Program-made: the position numbers and the translations under genes
In this document: in pieces, positions 61,352-64,000 of the stretch
How positions within the stretch are numbered: position 1 is the stretch's first letter
Layout of the letters: every line of letters begins with the position of its first letter
Notes under the pieces: generated by a model
What the model saw: only the letters and a program-made list of their open reading frames with translations
What the model was told of the DNA's origin: nothing
Database searches by the model: none
Source: Chitinophagaceae bacterium
GTDB lineage: Bacteria > Bacteroidota > Bacteroidia > Chitinophagales > Chitinophagaceae
Assembly: GCA_028288595.1 (NCBI GenBank)
Contig: JAQBNK010000091.1
Location: forward strand, 1 to 64,000
Direction of reading: 5' to 3'
Length of the DNA stretch: 64,000 nt

Positions 61352-61380
61352 CAAAAATATAATTTTTGGCAAATCAGCAA
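61352..61380 (-). promoter_or_regulatory. Promoter of the acpP-fabF-rnc operon
   Basis: On the minus strand: TTG (61380-61378), an 18-nt spacer, then TATTTTTG (61359-61352), a perfect TAnnTTTG box. The leader would be about 18 nt. Confidence 0.65.
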
Positions 61381-61512
61381 CGTTTTTATAATTATTTGTT
61401 TTCACACGCAAATTAAAGCTAATACCAGTAAAAAAGATTAATATCCGGCACTCGCCTTCTGAGGGTATAATTCAAAAATGATGCTTATTTTCATTTCTCT
61501 ATAAACACTGCT

Positions 61513-61941
61513 ATGGCGATCCGGATAATAGATCATGGAAGTAAAGAATACAAACAGATGGTTGAACTCAGGAAATTTATCCTGAGAAAGCCGCTGGGAC
61601 TGGATTTCACTGCCGAAGAACTGGAGCGTGAAAAATCAGATATCCTCATAGGATGCTTTGATGATGATAAGATGGAAGGCTGCTGCATGCTTACAGATGA
61701 AGGCAATAAAACCACCCGTTTAAGGCAAATGGCCATACTTGCAGGCCTGCAGGGAAAAGGAATGGGAAGAGTATTGATGCAGTTTGCTGAAAATATTGCC
61801 CGCGACCGCGGATATAAAAAATTAACCATGCATGCCAGGCAATCAGCCGCCGGCTTTTATGAAAAACTCGGTTATAAAAAAGTAGGTGGCCCTTTTATGG
61901 AGGTTACTATTCTGCATTATTTAATGGAAAAGGAATTGTGA
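61513..61941 (+). CDS. GNAT family N-acetyltransferase
   Basis: 142 residues. It contains the acetyl-CoA binding motif A in MAILAGLQGKGMGRVLMQFA (Q-x-x-G-x-G, near residues 78-97) and the C-terminal motif B in ARQSAAGFYEKLGYKKVG. The N-terminal MVELRKFILRKPLGLDFTAE resembles ElaA-like or YjdJ-type small GNATs. The substrate is unknown. It is divergent from acpP, with a 185-bp gap, and convergent with the YcxB-like gene. Confidence 0.92.
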   Translation: MAIRIIDHGSKEYKQMVELRKFILRKPLGLDFTAEELEREKSDILIGCFDDDKMEGCCMLTDEGNKTTRLRQMAILAGLQGKGMGRVLMQFAENIARDRGYKKLTMHARQSAAGFYEKLGYKKVGGPFMEVTILHYLMEKEL

Positions 61942-61946
61942 TAATC

Positions 61947-61981
61947 GTGAAACGTGAATGTAAGGATTCATCATTCACGTT
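61947..61981. repeat. CGTGAAT heptamers with inverted arm
   Basis: CGTGAAA, CGTGAAT at 61946-61959, then an inverted arm at 61972-61981; 61951-61960 (AACGTGAATG) pairs perfectly with CATTCACGTT. It lies between the convergent stop codons of the GNAT and YcxB-like genes; the right arm runs into the latter stop codon. Confidence 0.75.
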
Positions 61982-62453
61982 ACCCTCCGATCTTCCTCCC
62001 CAGCATCCCCCTCAATTCATGTCTTTCATCCTGCGAAATATTTTCTTTCGGCAATAAAAAAAAAGCACGAGATGAAAAATATAAATGAAAAAATTCCGGT
62101 GTTTCAAAATAATGCGTGAATTGTTTCCATTGCCAGTTAACTCCTCCTCTTTCATTTTCCAGCCTCACCCCGTCTTCATTGAACATGATTTTAAACTTGT
62201 CTTTAAATGTGTGCGACTTTCTATAAATAGAATAAGGCAACAGGTACCAAATTGCAACCAGCATAAATATCCAGATCAGTGAGCCAAGTAAAAAAGGCTC
62301 GGGTCTTATTTTCTTCAGGGCAAATAAGATCGCGGAAGTAATAGCGAAGACATTTACAATGATAACCATCAGCCTTATTTCTTTCCTGCTTAAGAAATGA
62401 CGGCGAAGACCCTGTATTACTTTTGATTTTTCGTATGAGAAGTTGAACTGCAT
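61980..62453 (-). CDS. YcxB-like membrane protein
   Basis: 157 residues from the ATG at 62453 (MQFNFSYEKSKVIQGLRRHF). A second ATG at 62474 would put heptamer repeat DNA into the gene, so I prefer the shorter form. Two transmembrane helices (about 33-53 and 57-80) follow a cytoplasmic start. The C-terminal domain contains MFNEDGVRLENERGGVNWQW and YLYFSSRAFFLLPKENI-type spacing (HLYFSSRAFFLLPKENI), as in the YcxB C-terminal-like domain family. Function is unknown. Confidence 0.75.
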   Translation of the reverse strand: MQFNFSYEKSKVIQGLRRHFLSRKEIRLMVIIVNVFAITSAILFALKKIRPEPFLLGSLIWIFMLVAIWYLLPYSIYRKSHTFKDKFKIMFNEDGVRLENERGGVNWQWKQFTHYFETPEFFHLYFSSRAFFLLPKENISQDERHELRGMLGRKIGG

Positions 62454-62463
62454 AGGACCAAAA

Positions 62464-62491
62464 GTCAAATTCAAATTTCAAAAGGCAAAAT
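62464..62491. repeat. TCAAATT-type heptamers upstream of the YcxB-like gene
   Basis: GTCAAAT, TCAAATT, TCAAAAG, GCAAAAT, in approximate 7-nt phase (one step shorter). It lies immediately upstream of the preferred start at 62453. It is weaker than the other arrays. Confidence 0.5.
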
Positions 62492-62899
62492 TTAAAGCTG
62501 AATAACCCTGGCCGATCAATGGCCCGCTATTTTTACGCTCTTTCTCAATCTAAAAACAAATTGATGAAATCGTTCCGCTCTATTTACCTGTTGCCTTTCG
62601 TGCTGCAGAGTCGACAACTACTTATTATTTTGAAAAAAACAGTCACAGGGATCATGGCTACATCGTTATCGGCAGGGGAAAAGGCCTTCGCAATTATGCT
62701 CATTTATTTATGACGAGCCTTTATCAAAACTAAAACGAAATCGATGTTTATACTGATGCCCGGACTTTTTCTCTAAATATTAATGATAAACTGGAAGGTT
62801 GTAAAAATAAAAAAGATGATGAGCAAAAACCCGGGGTCTACCATAGGAGTCAGATCAACTCTCATAGAAATTGTTTAATTCTTAAAATCAGGGAAATGA
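62492..62899. other. Gap between the YcxB-like gene and serS, possible gene relic
   Basis: About 410 bp without a supportable gene. On the plus strand a frame from 62554 reads coding-like text (EIVPLYLPVAFRAAES, GYIVIGRGKGLRNYAHLFMT) to a stop at about 62737, and continues in the same frame (NEIDVYTDARTFSLNINDKL, KPGVYHRSQINSHRN) to the end of the gap. This looks like a gene with one internal stop and no start, but I recognise no family. Confidence 0.3.
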
Positions 62900-64000
62900 T
62901 TACCCTATTTTATTATCCCTGAAATAAGGCTGTAGCGCAGCAGGAATTTTTATTCCATTTTCTGTTTGATGATTTTCTAAAAGACATGCTACAATTCTTG
63001 GAAGTGCTAAAGAACTTCCGTTTAAACTGTGCGCTAATTGTGTTTTTCCATTCTCATCTTTATACCGGCATTTTAAGCGGTTGGTTTGAAAACTTTCAAA
63101 GTTGCTGACGCTGCTTACTTCAAGCCAGCGTTCCTGTGCTGCGCTGTACACTTCAAAATCGTAGGTCATAGCACTGGTGAAACCCATATCGCCGCCGCAC
63201 AAGCGCAAAATCCGGTAAGGAAGCTCTAAACTCTGCACCAGTTTTTCAACATGATTTACCATTTCTTCCAGCACATCATAACTTTCCACAGGCTTTACAA
63301 TTTGTATGATCTCTACTTTCTCAAACTGGTGCAACCTGTTTAAACCGCGAACATCTTTCCCATAGCTTCCTGCTTCTCTTCTGAAACAAGGAGAGTATGC
63401 CGTCATTTTTACAGGAAGCTCGCTCTGTTTCAAAATAACATCACGATAAATATTTGTTACCGGCACTTCAGATGTAGGGATCAAATAAAACTGATCCTCA
63501 TTTACAAAATACATTTGTCCTTCTTTATCCGGCAACTGCCCCGTAGCATAAGCGGAATCTGCATTCACCATAAAAGGGGGAATAATTTCAGTGTAACCAG
63601 CTTCAGCATTATAATTTAGAAAATATTCAATTAATGCTCTTTGCAAACGTGCGCCCTTACCTGTATATACAGGAAAGCCACTGCCGGTTATTTTTGTTCC
63701 GAGTTCGAAATCGATGAGTTTATATTTCGTGGTTAATTCCCAATGTGGCAGCGCTTTTTCATGCAACGGCGGCGTAACTCCTCCCTCTCTTACCACAACA
63801 TTCTCTTCACCAGATTTACCGGCCACTACTTTTTCATTAGGCAGGTTCGGAAGCAGTACTAACTCATCCTGTAACTTTTTTTCAGCAAGCAACATTTTTT
63901 CTTTCAGCGGCTCCAGTTGTGTTTTCAGATCAGCTACTTCTGTTTTCAAAGATTCTGCCTGTTCTTTATTTCCCTGCGCCATCCACTTGCCAATATCTTT
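62900..64000 (-). CDS. serS: Seryl-tRNA synthetase, N-terminus outside the window
   Basis: At least 366 residues visible; the frame is still open at 64000 (KDIGKWMAQGNKEQAE), so the start lies beyond the window. The N-terminal coiled-coil arm that holds the tRNA is partly visible (LKTEVADLKTQLEPLKEKML). The class II core shows TGKGARLQRALIEYF, motif 2 CFRREAGSYGKDVRGLNRLH, FEKVEIIQI and motif 3 LNGSSLALPRIVACLLENHQ. It ends AALQPYFRDNKIG. It charges tRNA-Ser and tRNA-Sec. About 55-60 residues are missing by family length. Confidence 0.96.
   Translation of the reverse strand, partial: KDIGKWMAQGNKEQAESLKTEVADLKTQLEPLKEKMLLAEKKLQDELVLLPNLPNEKVVAGKSGEENVVVREGGVTPPLHEKALPHWELTTKYKLIDFELGTKITGSGFPVYTGKGARLQRALIEYFLNYNAEAGYTEIIPPFMVNADSAYATGQLPDKEGQMYFVNEDQFYLIPTSEVPVTNIYRDVILKQSELPVKMTAYSPCFRREAGSYGKDVRGLNRLHQFEKVEIIQIVKPVESYDVLEEMVNHVEKLVQSLELPYRILRLCGGDMGFTSAMTYDFEVYSAAQERWLEVSSVSNFESFQTNRLKCRYKDENGKTQLAHSLNGSSLALPRIVACLLENHQTENGIKIPAALQPYFRDNKIG

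Noticed and set aside
1-64000. Search for tRNA, rRNA, CRISPR arrays, insertion sequences, phage or defence genes
   Set aside because: No cloverleaf or TPsiC-like text, no regularly spaced identical repeats with spacers, and no transposase, integrase or nuclease-defence proteins were seen. The short arrays lack unique spacers and are not CRISPR.

Overview
The window is an ordinary chromosomal stretch of a Bacteroidota bacterium, most likely of the Chitinophagaceae/Chitinophagia. The evidence is the gliding genes gldD, gldE, gldF and gldG, a fused MurF-alanine racemase, the order gldD-gldE-ssb-mutY next to a HU gene, the order holB-ricT, DUF5686, DUF5916 and DUF3109 proteins, promoters of the TTTG-N19-TAnnTTTG type, little sign of Shine-Dalgarno sequences, and a moderate A+T bias. 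I see no rRNA, tRNA, insertion sequence, prophage or CRISPR array. Almost every gene is housekeeping or a conserved family of unknown role.

Layout. 0-6.3 kb: exported thioredoxin-like protein, DUF2891 protein, SUI1-type factor, nadC, and a large DUF5686 surface protein. 6.4-11.6 kb: the C-terminal half of carbamoyl-phosphate synthase as a separate gene, purH, lutB and a DUF3109 protein. 11.7-19.1 kb: DUF5916 protein, alpha/beta hydrolase, AlkB-like dioxygenase, YbjQ protein, an ECF sigma factor with a membrane protein and two tiny paralogous membrane proteins, and a Gfo/Idh/MocA oxidoreductase. 19.3-25.4 kb: S9 peptidase, then gldD-gldE-ssb-mutY (minus) facing a HU gene. 25.4-33.3 kb: TPR protein, a 31-residue bS22/mS38-like protein, RNase G, radA, a broken comF, glutathione peroxidase, a beta-barrel protein and holB. 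33.6-45.2 kb: ricT with a proline/glutamine-rich tail, beta-barrel protein, rarA, aspS, an FAD oxidoreductase, a shrunken alpha-2-macroglobulin-like protein and an M16 peptidase. 45.5-54.8 kb: fumC, then a tight minus-strand run gldF-gldG-terC-murF/alr-lspA-lipoprotein. 55-64 kb: iscS-iscU-iscA, methylmalonyl-CoA epimerase with a sugar-dehydrogenase-like lipoprotein, acpP-fabF-rnc, a GNAT protein, a YcxB-like protein and serS, which is cut by the window end.

The most unusual feature is not a gene. At least 18 intergenic sites carry phase-locked arrays of degenerate 7-mers (a few of 8- or 9-mers). They usually lie directly behind a stop codon and are often arranged as two inverted arms. The unit differs between sites (AGTTGGC, GTTGAAT, AATTCAA, ATTCCGA, ATGAGTA, TCTAAAT, GCCACGAA, TTGCTAAT, CGCAGAGGG), but the spacing is strict. 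They look like a class of repeat-built 3'-end/terminator elements. I cannot name a described family for them in Bacteroidota. Other points worth a check are the split carB, the triply frameshifted comF, the alpha-2-macroglobulin that seems to have lost its core, the 31-residue ribosomal-type protein, and a possible short RNA or attenuator before radA.
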